Below, piece after piece: positions 26,132 through 34,921 of a stretch of DNA of 64,000 nucleotides (the stretch's first letter is position 1; the number at the start of each line of letters is the position of its first letter). The notes under the pieces were generated by a model, which saw only the letters and a program-made list of their open reading frames with translations, did not search any database and was not told the DNA's origin. This DNA comes from Vibrio sp. Hep-1b-8 (GTDB lineage Bacteria; Pseudomonadota; Gammaproteobacteria; Enterobacterales; Vibrionaceae), in NCBI RefSeq assembly GCF_006124995.1, contig NZ_QEWN01000142.1, forward strand, positions 1 to 64,000, given 5' to 3'. A program made the position numbers and the translations under genes.

Positions 26132-26147
26132 ATTTAAGAGGGTTGTT

Positions 26148-26558
26148 ATGCGTGGTTCACTACAGGCTTACAAGAAGGTATCGGTTGATAGCCAGCTCAG
26201 TGCGGCCTCCCCGCATAAAATTGTTCAAATGCTAATGGCTGGCGCTATTGAACGTTTGATTCAAGGCAAAGCGGCGATGCAAGCGGGCAATATTCCTGTC
26301 AAAGGCGAGCGCCTAGGTAAAGCGCTGGACATTATTATCAGCCTGCGTAGCTGTCTTTCTATGGATGACGGTGGGGACATTGCTCAAAACCTAGATCAGC
26401 TCTATGAGTTTATGATCACTCAGATCACAGATGCGAATCATCGCAATGATCCACAGCCGATTGATGATGTGATTGAAATCATAAGAGAAATTAAGTCCGC
26501 ATGGGATCAGATTCCGAACGAATATCACAACCTCACCGCGGGTGACGTCGGAATCTAG
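26148..26558 (+). CDS. fliS: Flagellin export chaperone FliS
   Basis: FliS binds the C-terminus of flagellin in the cytoplasm and prevents early polymerisation. The 136-residue protein starts MRGSLQAYKKVSVDSQLSAA and contains the FliS core SPHKIVQMLMAGAIERLIQGK and LDQLYEFMITQI. The ATG at 26148 is preceded by AAGAGGG. A longer frame reaching back to 26067 overlaps flaI and is not supported. It ends the flaG-fliD-flaI-fliS group. Confidence 0.95.
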   Translation: MRGSLQAYKKVSVDSQLSAASPHKIVQMLMAGAIERLIQGKAAMQAGNIPVKGERLGKALDIIISLRSCLSMDDGGDIAQNLDQLYEFMITQITDANHRNDPQPIDDVIEIIREIKSAWDQIPNEYHNLTAGDVGI

Positions 26559-26691
26559 CGTTAAGCGAATGTTTGCATACATTTTGTATAGAAATGTGTG
26601 ATGAATGAAATAATATGACTGATTAGCTTTTGGTTGAACGTCACATCAAGTAATTGCTTGGTTGCCTTATTTTTTTTATCAAATAGAATAG

Positions 26692-26721
26692 AAGCTACTA
26701 ACGGGTCAGTGGCTTTTTTTG
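26692..26721 (+). terminator. Terminator after fliS
   Basis: AAGCTACT / AGTGGCTT stem (one G-T pair) with an 8-base loop and a run of T. It separates fliS from flrA, as expected if flrA has its own promoter. Confidence 0.75.
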
Positions 26722-26829
26722 TTGCTGATATTTGTCAATTGTCTGATGTATCTGATCTATAGTTACAAATGGCGTTAGAAATAATTATCCAGCCACAACG
26801 TTTTACAATAAAGGCAAACAATCTCACCT

Positions 26830-28296
26830 ATGCAAGGTTTAGCGAAACTACTTGTGATTGAAGATGATGTGCAAGCACGTATCAATCTAAGTAATATTTT
26901 AGAATTTGTTGGAGAACAGTGTGAGGCCATCAGTTCTGATCAACTCGATGATCTGGATTGGTCACGAGTGTGGGCCGGCTGTATTCTAGGTTCTCTTAAC
27001 GACAAAAAGTTATCTACCAAGCTGAGTGACAAGCTATCCAAGGCCAACCATATACCGTTGCTGATTGCAGGAAAGCATTCCTATCCAGTAGAAGATCTGA
27101 CAAATTATGTCGGCGATCTGGAGTATCCCCTAAATTATCCGCAATTAAGTGAAGCCTTGCGCCACTGTAAAGATTTTCTTGGTCGTAAAGGGGTTAATGT
27201 ACCTTCTTCGTCACGTAAAAATACACTTTTCCGCAGTTTGGTCGGCCAAAGTCATGGCATCAAAGAGGTTAGACACCTTATCGAGCAAGTCTCAGGTACT
27301 GAAGCCAACGTATTGATCCTCGGTGAGTCTGGTACTGGCAAAGAGGTGGTGGCGCGCAATATCCATTACCATTCAGCACGTAGAAACGGACCATTTGTAC
27401 CGATTAACTGTGGTGCTATTCCGCCAGACTTATTGGAAAGCGAATTATTCGGTCATGAGAAAGGGGCGTTTACTGGTGCGATTACATCACGTAAAGGCCG
27501 TTTTGAACTTGCTGAAGGTGGAACCCTGTTTTTGGATGAAATTGGCGATATGCCAATGCCTATGCAGGTTAAGCTGTTACGTGTACTTCAAGAGCGTTGT
27601 TTCGAACGCGTTGGCGGTAACACGACGATTCGTGTGGATGTGCGCATTATTGCTGCAACTCATCGTGATCTTGATACGATGATCAATGGTGAGTCTTTCC
27701 GTGAAGACCTCTACTACCGACTCAATGTTTTTCCTATTGAGATGCCAGCGTTACGCGACAGAAAAGATGACATTCCGCTGTTGTTGCAAGAGTTGATGAC
27801 TCGAATGGAGTCTGAAGGCGCTCAACCTATCTGCTTTACGCCTCGTTCGATTAATTCACTAATGGAACATGAGTGGCCAGGCAACGTACGCGAATTGGCG
27901 AATCTGGTTGAACGTATGATTATCCTCTATCCAAATAGTCTGGTTGATGTGAATCATTTACCAACTAAATATCGATACAGCGATATTCCAGAGTTCCAAC
28001 CAGAGTACAACAAGATGGATTCGGTTGAAGAGCTAGAACGCGATGCGTTACAAGATATCTTTGCTGAAGATTTTAGCTTTGAATCCAATGACTTATTCCA
28101 CGACCACGAAAACGCGCCACAAAGTTTACCGCCAGAAGGTGTGAACTTGAAAGAGATGCTTGCAGATCTTGAAGTTAATATGATTAACCAAGCGTTAGAT
28201 GCACAAGGTGGTGTTGTGGCACGAGCTGCGGATATGCTCGGCATGCGTCGCACGACTTTGGTTGAGAAAATGAGAAAGTACAATCTACAGCGTTAG
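26830..28296 (+). CDS. flrA: Sigma-54-dependent flagellar master regulator FlrA (FleQ family)
   Basis: FlrA is the top activator of polar flagellar genes in Vibrio. The 488-residue protein has an N-terminal FleQ/receiver-like domain (1-120) in which the normal phospho-acceptor Asp is replaced (WAGCILGSLND). Its AAA+ domain has Walker A GESGTGKE (165-172) and the sigma-54 contact loop GAFTGA (212-217). A C-terminal Fis-type HTH follows (GVVARAADMLGMRRTTLVEKM). FleQ relatives bind cyclic di-GMP, which could link it to GGDEF proteins such as the one at 591-2156; that link is inference. No sigma-54 promoter was seen upstream. Confidence 0.95.
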   Translation: MQGLAKLLVIEDDVQARINLSNILEFVGEQCEAISSDQLDDLDWSRVWAGCILGSLNDKKLSTKLSDKLSKANHIPLLIAGKHSYPVEDLTNYVGDLEYPLNYPQLSEALRHCKDFLGRKGVNVPSSSRKNTLFRSLVGQSHGIKEVRHLIEQVSGTEANVLILGESGTGKEVVARNIHYHSARRNGPFVPINCGAIPPDLLESELFGHEKGAFTGAITSRKGRFELAEGGTLFLDEIGDMPMPMQVKLLRVLQERCFERVGGNTTIRVDVRIIAATHRDLDTMINGESFREDLYYRLNVFPIEMPALRDRKDDIPLLLQELMTRMESEGAQPICFTPRSINSLMEHEWPGNVRELANLVERMIILYPNSLVDVNHLPTKYRYSDIPEFQPEYNKMDSVEELERDALQDIFAEDFSFESNDLFHDHENAPQSLPPEGVNLKEMLADLEVNMINQALDAQGGVVARAADMLGMRRTTLVEKMRKYNLQR

Positions 28297-28365
28297 TAAC
28301 GTTTAATTATTGACTGTCAAATTTTCGACCTGATGTTAAGTTGTTGAAAAATATATAAAATAGCC

Positions 28366-28381
28366 TGGCTTGCTTTTTGCA
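28366..28381 (+). promoter_or_regulatory. Sigma-54 promoter of flrBC
   Basis: TGGCTTGCTTTTTGCA has GG at 28367-28368 and GC at 28379-28380, the required 10-base spacing between -24 and -12. It lies about 38 bp before the flrB ATG. Known Vibrio flrBC is FlrA- and sigma-54-dependent. Confidence 0.9.
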
Positions 28382-28418
28382 CGGTAGGCTATTGTAGTTT
28401 TTAAGGCAGAAATACGTC

Positions 28419-29480
28419 ATGCATCCAACTTCTTCAACGGATAATCCAATGCCGTTGGGCACATTAGAACAACAAGTCGAACGCTACCAGCAGGTACTCG
28501 ATGTTATGCCGGCGGGCGTGATCTTGCTCGATACTCAGGGCGTGGTTCAGGAAGCTAACCCTGAAGCGCAAAGATTGTTAGAGCTTTCACTGGTTGGTGA
28601 CAAGTGGTTTGAAGTCATTCAACAGGCGTTTGCGCCACGCGAAGATGATGGTCATGAAATATCGCTGCGAAACGGGCGCAAAGTGAGATTAGCGATCTCC
28701 GCATCCGCAACGGGGCAGCTCATTCTGATCACTGATTTGACTGAAACGCGTTTATTGCAGGCGCGTGTCAGTGATTTGCAACGACTCTCTTCTTTGGGAC
28801 GTATGGTTGCATCTCTGGCACATCAGGTTCGGACACCACTTTCCAGCGCGATGCTCTATGCCTCTAACCTAGCGGCGCCCAATTTGCCTCCAGCAACCAA
28901 AGAACGCTTTCAGAGCAAGCTGATGGACAGGCTTCATGACTTAGAAAAACAAGTCAATGATATGTTGCTGTTTGCAAAAGGTGGAGATAATAAGGTTGTT
29001 AAACCGTTTACGATTGAACAACTTGTTAGCGAGTTCTCACCTATGGTTGAGACTGCACTTAAAAACAACCAAATCGATTATTATCTTGAAGTCGAGCAAG
29101 AGCAGACTCAGTTGTTGGGGAATGCGAACGCGATTGCATCCGCGCTGAGCAATTTGGTCATGAATGCGATTCAGATTGCCGGAAAACAGTCACAGGTCGA
29201 TGTATTTTTCAGACCTGTGAATGGTGAGCTCAAAATTTCAGTTCAGGACAGTGGCCCTGGAGTGCCGAAAGAGCTGCAAAACAAGATAATGGAACCTTTC
29301 TTCACCACTCGTTCTCAGGGAACGGGACTTGGGTTGGCTGTCGTACAAATGGTATGTCGTGCTCATGATGGAAGGTTAGAACTTATTTCAGAACAGGGTG
29401 ACGGGGCGTGTTTTACTATGTGTATCCCGCTTAACGAAAACTCGAATGCTGACCAACAAGCTATGACTGGAGAAAGATAA
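28419..29480 (+). CDS. flrB: Flagellar sensor histidine kinase FlrB
   Basis: FlrB phosphorylates FlrC to switch on middle flagellar genes. The 353-residue protein has no membrane segment. It has a PAS-like domain (residues 20-110, VLDVMPAGVILLDTQGVV), a HisKA dimerisation helix with the phospho-accepting His135 in SLAHQVRTPLS, and an ATP-binding domain with the N box LVMNAIQIA, DSGPGVP and GTGLGLAVVQM. It is cytoplasmic, as in V. cholerae. Its stop overlaps the flrC start by one base. Confidence 0.96.
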   Translation: MHPTSSTDNPMPLGTLEQQVERYQQVLDVMPAGVILLDTQGVVQEANPEAQRLLELSLVGDKWFEVIQQAFAPREDDGHEISLRNGRKVRLAISASATGQLILITDLTETRLLQARVSDLQRLSSLGRMVASLAHQVRTPLSSAMLYASNLAAPNLPPATKERFQSKLMDRLHDLEKQVNDMLLFAKGGDNKVVKPFTIEQLVSEFSPMVETALKNNQIDYYLEVEQEQTQLLGNANAIASALSNLVMNAIQIAGKQSQVDVFFRPVNGELKISVQDSGPGVPKELQNKIMEPFFTTRSQGTGLGLAVVQMVCRAHDGRLELISEQGDGACFTMCIPLNENSNADQQAMTGER

Positions 29481-30880
29481 TGGCTCAAAGTAAGGTACTG
29501 ATTGTAGAAGATGATGAAGGCCTACGCGAAGCACTGGTCGATACGCTAGCTTTAGCTGGCTATGAGTGGCTTGAAGCGGATAGCGCCGAGGATGCCCTAG
29601 TTAAGCTCAAATCTAATAATATCGACATTGTTGTCTCTGATGTTCAAATGGCTGGCATGGGTGGCTTGGCTTTGTTAAGAAGCATTAAGCAGCACTGGCC
29701 AAATCTTCCTGTGTTGTTGATGACGGCATATGCCAACATTGAAGATGCCGTTTCAGCGATGAAAGACGGTGCGATCGACTACATGGCGAAACCTTTTGCG
29801 CCAGAGGTACTACTTAATATGGTCAGCCGTTATGCGCCGGTTAAATCCGACGATAACGGTGATGCCGTGGTGGCTGACGAGAAAAGCATCAAGCTGCTGG
29901 CATTAGCCGATAAAGTTGCTAAAACCGACGCAAGTGTGATGGTTCTGGGGCCAAGTGGCTCAGGTAAAGAAGTCATGTCACGCTATATTCACAATGCTTC
30001 TCTTCGCAAAGATGGCCCTTTTGTCGCAATAAACTGTGCGGCTATTCCAGATAACATGCTGGAAGCGACCCTTTTTGGTTATGAAAAAGGCGCGTTTACT
30101 GGGGCGGTACAGGCGTGCCCGGGTAAATTCGAACAGGCGCAAGGTGGAACCATTTTACTTGATGAAATCAGCGAAATGGATCTTAGCCTGCAAGCGAAGC
30201 TATTGCGTGTTCTTCAAGAAAGAGAAGTTGAACGTCTGGGTAGCCGCAAGAGCATAAAGCTGGATGTTCGTGTGCTGGCAACCAGTAACCGAGATTTAAA
30301 AAGCTACGTCCAAGAAGGCAACTTCCGTGAAGATTTATACTACCGTCTTAACGTGTTCCCAATCGCATGGCCAGCACTGTGTGAACGTCCGGGAGATATC
30401 GAGCCGTTGTCAAAGCATCTGATTGAGCGACATTGCCAGAAATTGGGTATGCCAGTACCGACTTTGAGTGCAAGCGCGACGGATAAATTGATGTCTTATT
30501 CATGGCCAGGGAATGTTCGTGAACTGGATAATGTGATGCAGCGAGCTTTGATATTAAGCGACAACGCTGTCATCGACAGTGAACAAATTCTGTTAGAAGG
30601 GCTTGATTGGCAAGATGCGTCGAGTCTGCAAGTGGCCGTTGAAACAGGTGTGTGTCAAGTTCTAGATGTTAAACCGGTTGCAGAGGCGACCAGCAGTTTG
30701 GCGTCTGGCTCTGGTTTAGGTGGCGAACTGCGTGATCAGGAATATGCGATTATTCTTGAGATATTAGAAGAGTGTAACGGCCGTCGAAAAGAAATGGCTG
30801 AAAAATTAGGCATTAGTCCACGAACTTTGCGCTACAAGTTAGCAAAAATGCGTGATGCTGGGATTGATATTCCGAACTAA
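29480..30880 (+). CDS. flrC: Sigma-54 response regulator FlrC
   Basis: FlrC activates basal-body, hook and other middle flagellar genes. The 466-residue protein has an N-terminal receiver domain with acidic pocket EDDE (10-13), phospho-acceptor Asp54 in VVSDVQMAGMGG and Lys in MAKPF. The AAA+ domain has Walker A GPSGSGKE (157-164) and GAFTGA (204-209). A C-terminal Fis HTH (NGRRKEMAEKLGISPRTLRY) completes it. It is translationally coupled to flrB. The fliE promoter just downstream is a likely target. Confidence 0.96.
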   Translation: MAQSKVLIVEDDEGLREALVDTLALAGYEWLEADSAEDALVKLKSNNIDIVVSDVQMAGMGGLALLRSIKQHWPNLPVLLMTAYANIEDAVSAMKDGAIDYMAKPFAPEVLLNMVSRYAPVKSDDNGDAVVADEKSIKLLALADKVAKTDASVMVLGPSGSGKEVMSRYIHNASLRKDGPFVAINCAAIPDNMLEATLFGYEKGAFTGAVQACPGKFEQAQGGTILLDEISEMDLSLQAKLLRVLQEREVERLGSRKSIKLDVRVLATSNRDLKSYVQEGNFREDLYYRLNVFPIAWPALCERPGDIEPLSKHLIERHCQKLGMPVPTLSASATDKLMSYSWPGNVRELDNVMQRALILSDNAVIDSEQILLEGLDWQDASSLQVAVETGVCQVLDVKPVAEATSSLASGSGLGGELRDQEYAIILEILEECNGRRKEMAEKLGISPRTLRYKLAKMRDAGIDIPN

Positions 30881-30909
30881 CGTGCTATTTTTTGTCAGTC
30901 GAATTGACG

Positions 30910-30925
30910 TGGCACGAGGATTGCA
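30910..30925 (+). promoter_or_regulatory. Sigma-54 promoter of fliE operon
   Basis: TGGCACGAGGATTGCA is a near-perfect match to TGGCACG-N4-TTGCA, with GG and GC 10 bases apart. It lies 53 bp before the fliE ATG at 30979 and drives fliE and the genes after it. Confidence 0.95.
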
Positions 30926-30978
30926 GCGTCATAAGTCCAGCACTATGTTTAGTCAAAGAGTTGACTACTGAGGTTTTG

Positions 30979-31290
30979 ATGAGAATTGATGGTTTTCAAA
31001 GCGAAATGCAAGCGATGATGTTTGAAGCGGGCGGCACAAAGCCAGCGGCGACAGGGCACACTGTAAGCGCAGACTTTGGGCAAATGCTGAATAGTGCCAT
31101 CAATAACGTCAATGGCCTTTCTAAGACATCTAGTGATTTGCAAATGCGATTTGATCGCGGTGATGCAGATGTGTCTTTGTCTGATGTAATGATCGCTAGA
31201 AACAAATCTAGCGTTGCATTCGATGCAACAATTCAAGTACGTAACAAGCTGGTTGAAGCGTACAAAGAATTGATGAATATGCCGGTTTAA
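30979..31290 (+). CDS. fliE: Flagellar hook-basal body protein FliE
   Basis: FliE joins the MS ring to the proximal rod. The 103-residue protein from the ATG at 30979 (MRIDGFQSEMQAMM) is the usual length, and a TGAGG ribosome-binding site precedes it. It ends with the family signature SLSDVMIARNKSSVAFDATIQ followed by VRNKLVEAYKELMNMPV. The open frame extends back to 30892, but that would place the start inside the sigma-54 promoter, so I reject the longer form. It is the first gene of the large basal-body operon. Confidence 0.95.
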   Translation: MRIDGFQSEMQAMMFEAGGTKPAATGHTVSADFGQMLNSAINNVNGLSKTSSDLQMRFDRGDADVSLSDVMIARNKSSVAFDATIQVRNKLVEAYKELMNMPV

Positions 31291-31306
31291 GTTTTAGGTA
31301 AAGTCT

Positions 31307-33052
31307 GTGGCAGAGCAAAATCAATCAACCGATCTGGCGTTATCTGATAGCAGTGCTGACAGCACTATGTTAAGTACGTCTGATCTCGATACGGGTATTC
31401 AAAACCCAGATTTGGATGAGAAAAGCAGTTCTAAATTTGACATGGCTGTCGGTGATTTAGACCTGCTTCGTCAAGTTGTTCTCGTTCTGTCGATATCGAT
31501 TTGTGTCGCTTTGATTGTGATGCTGTTTTTCTGGGTTAAAGAGCCAGAAATGCGTCCTCTAGGCGTTTATGAAACGGAAGAACTGATCCCAATTCTTGAC
31601 TACCTAGATCAGCAGAAACTCGATTACCAATTAGATGGCAACACCATTTTAGTTCCTACGAGTGATTTTAACTCGCTTAAACTGGGTATGGTCAGAGCCG
31701 GTCTTAACCAAGAGAAACAGGCAGGCGATGACATCTTGCTGCAAGACATGGGTTTTGGGGTTTCTCAGCGCTTAGAACAAGAACGCTTAAAGCTAAGCCG
31801 TGAACGTCAGCTATCTAAGGCGATAGAAGAGATGAAACAAGTGCGTAAAGCACGAGTTCTATTGGCATTACCGAAACAAAGCGTATTTGTTCGACACAAT
31901 CAAGAAGCGTCAGCTTCAGTATTCCTTACTCTCAAAACCGGAGCTAACCTCAAGCAAGAAGAGGTAGATTCTGTGGTAGACATGGTTTCAAGTGCCGTTC
32001 CTGGTATGAAACCGAACCGCATTACGGTTACCGATCAACATGGCCGCCTGCTAAGTTCGGGTAGCCAAGACCCAGCCTCGTCTGCGCGTCGCAAAGAACA
32101 TGAACTTGAGCGTAAACAAGAACAGGCTCTGCGCGATAAAATTGATTCGATTCTTATCCCAATTCTTGGTTTTGGTAACTATACCGCCCAAGTGGATATC
32201 GAGCTGGATTTCAGTGCTGTAGAGCAGACTCGTAAGAGCTTTGACCCTAATACCCCATCGACTCGTAGCGAGTACACACTTGAAGACTACAATAATGGCA
32301 ACGTCGTCGCGGGTGTGCCTGGTGCTTTAAGTAATCAGCCGCCAGCGGATGCATCAATTCCTCAAGATGTAGCCCAGATGAAAGATGGCACAACACTTGG
32401 TCAAGGGTCAGTCCACAAAGAAGCAACTCGTAACTTTGAACTGGATACCACCATAAGTCATGAACGTCGTCAGACTGGAGTGGTCAATCGTCAGACAGTT
32501 GCTGTGGCGGTTAAAAATCGCTCAGTGGTCAATCCTGAAACAGGGGAAACCAGTTACCAACCAATCTCAGACGCTGAGCTAAACTCTATTAGACAGATTC
32601 TGATAGGTACGGTTGGCTATAGCGATGCTCGTGGAGACTTACTAAATGTTTTGAGTATGCAGTTTGCTGAACCAGAAACAGAAACCATCGCAGATGTGCC
32701 AATTTGGGAACATCCTAACTTTAATGACTGGATTCGTTGGTTCGCAAGTGCGTTGGTAATCATTGTGGTGGTGTTAGTCCTTGTCCGCCCAGCAATGAAA
32801 AAACTTCTCAACCCTGCGTCTGATGATGACGATCAACTTTACGGACCGGATGGTCTACCTATTGGGGTTGATGGCGAAACCAGCTTAATCGGCGGTGACT
32901 TAGATGGTGGTGAGTTGTTTGAGTTTGGCTCAAGCATAGACTTACCTAACCTACACAAAGATGAAGATGTGCTGAAAGCGGTACGTGCTCTAGTAGCAAA
33001 CGAGCCTGAGCTAGCGGCACAAGTAGTGAAGAATTGGATGCAAGATGCCTAA
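31307..33052 (+). CDS. fliF: Flagellar MS-ring protein FliF
   Basis: FliF forms the membrane ring on which the flagellum is built. The 581-residue protein starts at a GTG preceded by AGGTAA. An acidic, Ser-rich N-terminal tail precedes membrane helix 1 (57-77). Ring-building motifs follow (QRLEQERLKLSRERQLSKAI, then KARVLLALPKQSVFVR), then membrane helix 2 (about 473-493) and a C-terminal FliG-binding tail (DEDVLKAVRALVANEPELAA). It is close to the 580 residues of other Vibrio FliF. It overlaps fliG by 8 bp. Confidence 0.96.
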   Translation: MAEQNQSTDLALSDSSADSTMLSTSDLDTGIQNPDLDEKSSSKFDMAVGDLDLLRQVVLVLSISICVALIVMLFFWVKEPEMRPLGVYETEELIPILDYLDQQKLDYQLDGNTILVPTSDFNSLKLGMVRAGLNQEKQAGDDILLQDMGFGVSQRLEQERLKLSRERQLSKAIEEMKQVRKARVLLALPKQSVFVRHNQEASASVFLTLKTGANLKQEEVDSVVDMVSSAVPGMKPNRITVTDQHGRLLSSGSQDPASSARRKEHELERKQEQALRDKIDSILIPILGFGNYTAQVDIELDFSAVEQTRKSFDPNTPSTRSEYTLEDYNNGNVVAGVPGALSNQPPADASIPQDVAQMKDGTTLGQGSVHKEATRNFELDTTISHERRQTGVVNRQTVAVAVKNRSVVNPETGETSYQPISDAELNSIRQILIGTVGYSDARGDLLNVLSMQFAEPETETIADVPIWEHPNFNDWIRWFASALVIIVVVLVLVRPAMKKLLNPASDDDDQLYGPDGLPIGVDGETSLIGGDLDGGELFEFGSSIDLPNLHKDEDVLKAVRALVANEPELAAQVVKNWMQDA

Positions 33053-34100
33053 CGAAATAGTTCCACAAGAAGTAGGCGGTGAGGTAGCAGAAAACACCGT
33101 GGATATATCAACCATCCCGGGCGAAGAGCGCGCGGCGATTCTATTACTCAGTCTGAATGAGGAAGACGCTGCGGGTATTATTCGCCATCTAGAACCCAAG
33201 CAAGTTCAACGAGTGGGTAGCGCTATGGCGCGAGCTTCCGACCTAAGTCAAGATAAGGTGGGCGCCGTTCACCGCGCTTTCTTGGCAGATATTCAGAAGT
33301 ACACCAACATTGGTATGGGCAGCGAAGATTTTATGCGTAATGCACTAGTTGCCGCCTTAGGTGAAGACAAAGCGAATAACCTTGTTGACCAAATCCTGCT
33401 GGGTACCGGTTCTAAAGGTCTTGATTCATTGAAATGGATGGACCCACGTCAGGTGGCGAGCATTATTATCAATGAGCACCCCCAAATTCAAACGATTGTA
33501 CTTTCGTATCTTGAGCCAGATCAGTCCGCTGAGATTCTTTCTCAGTTTGCAGAGCGTGACCGCCTAGACCTTATGATGCGTATCGCCAACCTTGAAGAAG
33601 TTCAGCCTTCTGCTCTAGCAGAACTGAACGAAATCATGGAGAAACAGTTCGCAGGTCAAGCGGGTGCTCAAGCTGCCAAGATTGGTGGCCTGAAGGCAGC
33701 TGCCGAAATCATGAACTACATGGACAACAACATCGAAGGTGTCTTGATGGATCAAATTCGCGATCAAGACGAAGATATGGCGACTCAGATTCAAGATCTG
33801 ATGTTTGTCTTCGAAAACCTTATCGAAGTCGACGACCAAGGTATTCAGAAACTATTGCGCGACGTTCCACAGGATGCGCTTCAGCGTGCGCTTAAAGGTG
33901 CCGATGATGCCTTGCGTGAGAAGATCTTCAAGAACATGTCTAAGCGTGCTGCTGAGATGATGCGTGATGACCTTGAAGCAATGCCACCAATTAAAGTGTC
34001 TGACGTTGAAGCTGCGCAGAAAGAAGTTCTGGCTATCGCCCGACGCATGGCTGACTCTGGTGAGATCATGCTGGGTGGTGGTGCCGACGAGTTCTTATAA
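33045..34100 (+). CDS. fliG: Flagellar motor switch protein FliG
   Basis: FliG is the rotor protein that couples to the stator and binds FliF and FliM. The 351-residue protein shows the three helical domains of the family: the N-terminal FliF-binding part (ERAAILLLSLNEEDAAGIIRH), the central EHPQIQTIVLSYL (EHPQ motif contacts FliM), and the C-terminal torque domain with charged helix residues (DDALREKIFKNMSKRAAEMM). It overlaps fliF and precedes fliH by 20 bp. Confidence 0.97.
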   Translation: MPNEIVPQEVGGEVAENTVDISTIPGEERAAILLLSLNEEDAAGIIRHLEPKQVQRVGSAMARASDLSQDKVGAVHRAFLADIQKYTNIGMGSEDFMRNALVAALGEDKANNLVDQILLGTGSKGLDSLKWMDPRQVASIIINEHPQIQTIVLSYLEPDQSAEILSQFAERDRLDLMMRIANLEEVQPSALAELNEIMEKQFAGQAGAQAAKIGGLKAAAEIMNYMDNNIEGVLMDQIRDQDEDMATQIQDLMFVFENLIEVDDQGIQKLLRDVPQDALQRALKGADDALREKIFKNMSKRAAEMMRDDLEAMPPIKVSDVEAAQKEVLAIARRMADSGEIMLGGGADEFL

Positions 34101-34120
34101 TTTAATTAAGTAGGGTGCCT

Positions 34121-34921
34121 ATGTCTGGGGAACGAAAACGCGGCTTTTTACGTCTTGATAACGACGATTTGGTTGAAAAACCAGAGCGATGGGGTATGCC
34201 TGATTACACGGCGCAAACCCATAAACAGGCGAAAAAGACAGCGATGAATTACGATCCTAGCTGGATGCCTATTGCTGAGCCTGTTGCCGAAGAGACGCCG
34301 AAAGCGCTAACCGAAGAAGAGATCGAACTGATCAAGCAGCAAGCTTATCAGGAAGGTCTGCACCAAGGCCAAGAAGCGGGCTTTAAGCAAGGCTACGATA
34401 AAGGCAAGGAGCAGGGCTTACAGGAAGGTCATCAGGAAGGTCTTGAAGCCGGAAAAATTGAAGGTGTTGCCGCTGGGCAAGAGTTTATTCAGCAGCAAGT
34501 GGAAACCTTTATTGGCTTAGCCAACCAGTTTGCTCAACCATTGGAGCTGATGAATGCTCAGGTGGAAAAGCAATTGGTCGACATGGTACTGACTTTAGTT
34601 AAAGAAGTAGTCCATGTTGAAGTTCAAATCAATCCTCAGGTTATCCTCGACACGATCAAACAATCGGTAGAATCATTGCCTATCTCTGGCCATGCCATCA
34701 CCTTAAAACTCCACCCAGATGATGTTGATATCATTCGTTCTTCTTACGGAGAGGAACAACTGAGTTTTCGTAATTGGACTTTAATGAGCGAACCCGCCCT
34801 CAATCGTGGTGATGTTCAGATTGAGGCTGGGGAGTCGAGTGTTAATTATCGTCTTGAAGATCGTATTCGCAGCGTAATTCAAAGCTTCTGTGGGGTGAAT
34901 CGCCACCAAGGTGGTGAGTAG
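34121..34921 (+). CDS. fliH: Flagellar export ATPase regulator FliH
   Basis: FliH binds and controls the export ATPase FliI. The 266-residue protein has a run of Gly-rich helix repeats (QEGLHQGQEAGFKQGYDKGK and on), the GxxxG pattern typical of FliH, followed by the conserved FliI-binding C-terminal domain (VLTLVKEVVHVEVQINPQVI). I chose the ATG at 34121, preceded by TAGGG; a GTG two codons upstream is the alternative. Its stop overlaps the fliI GTG in a TAGTG arrangement. Confidence 0.93.
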   Translation: MSGERKRGFLRLDNDDLVEKPERWGMPDYTAQTHKQAKKTAMNYDPSWMPIAEPVAEETPKALTEEEIELIKQQAYQEGLHQGQEAGFKQGYDKGKEQGLQEGHQEGLEAGKIEGVAAGQEFIQQQVETFIGLANQFAQPLELMNAQVEKQLVDMVLTLVKEVVHVEVQINPQVILDTIKQSVESLPISGHAITLKLHPDDVDIIRSSYGEEQLSFRNWTLMSEPALNRGDVQIEAGESSVNYRLEDRIRSVIQSFCGVNRHQGGE

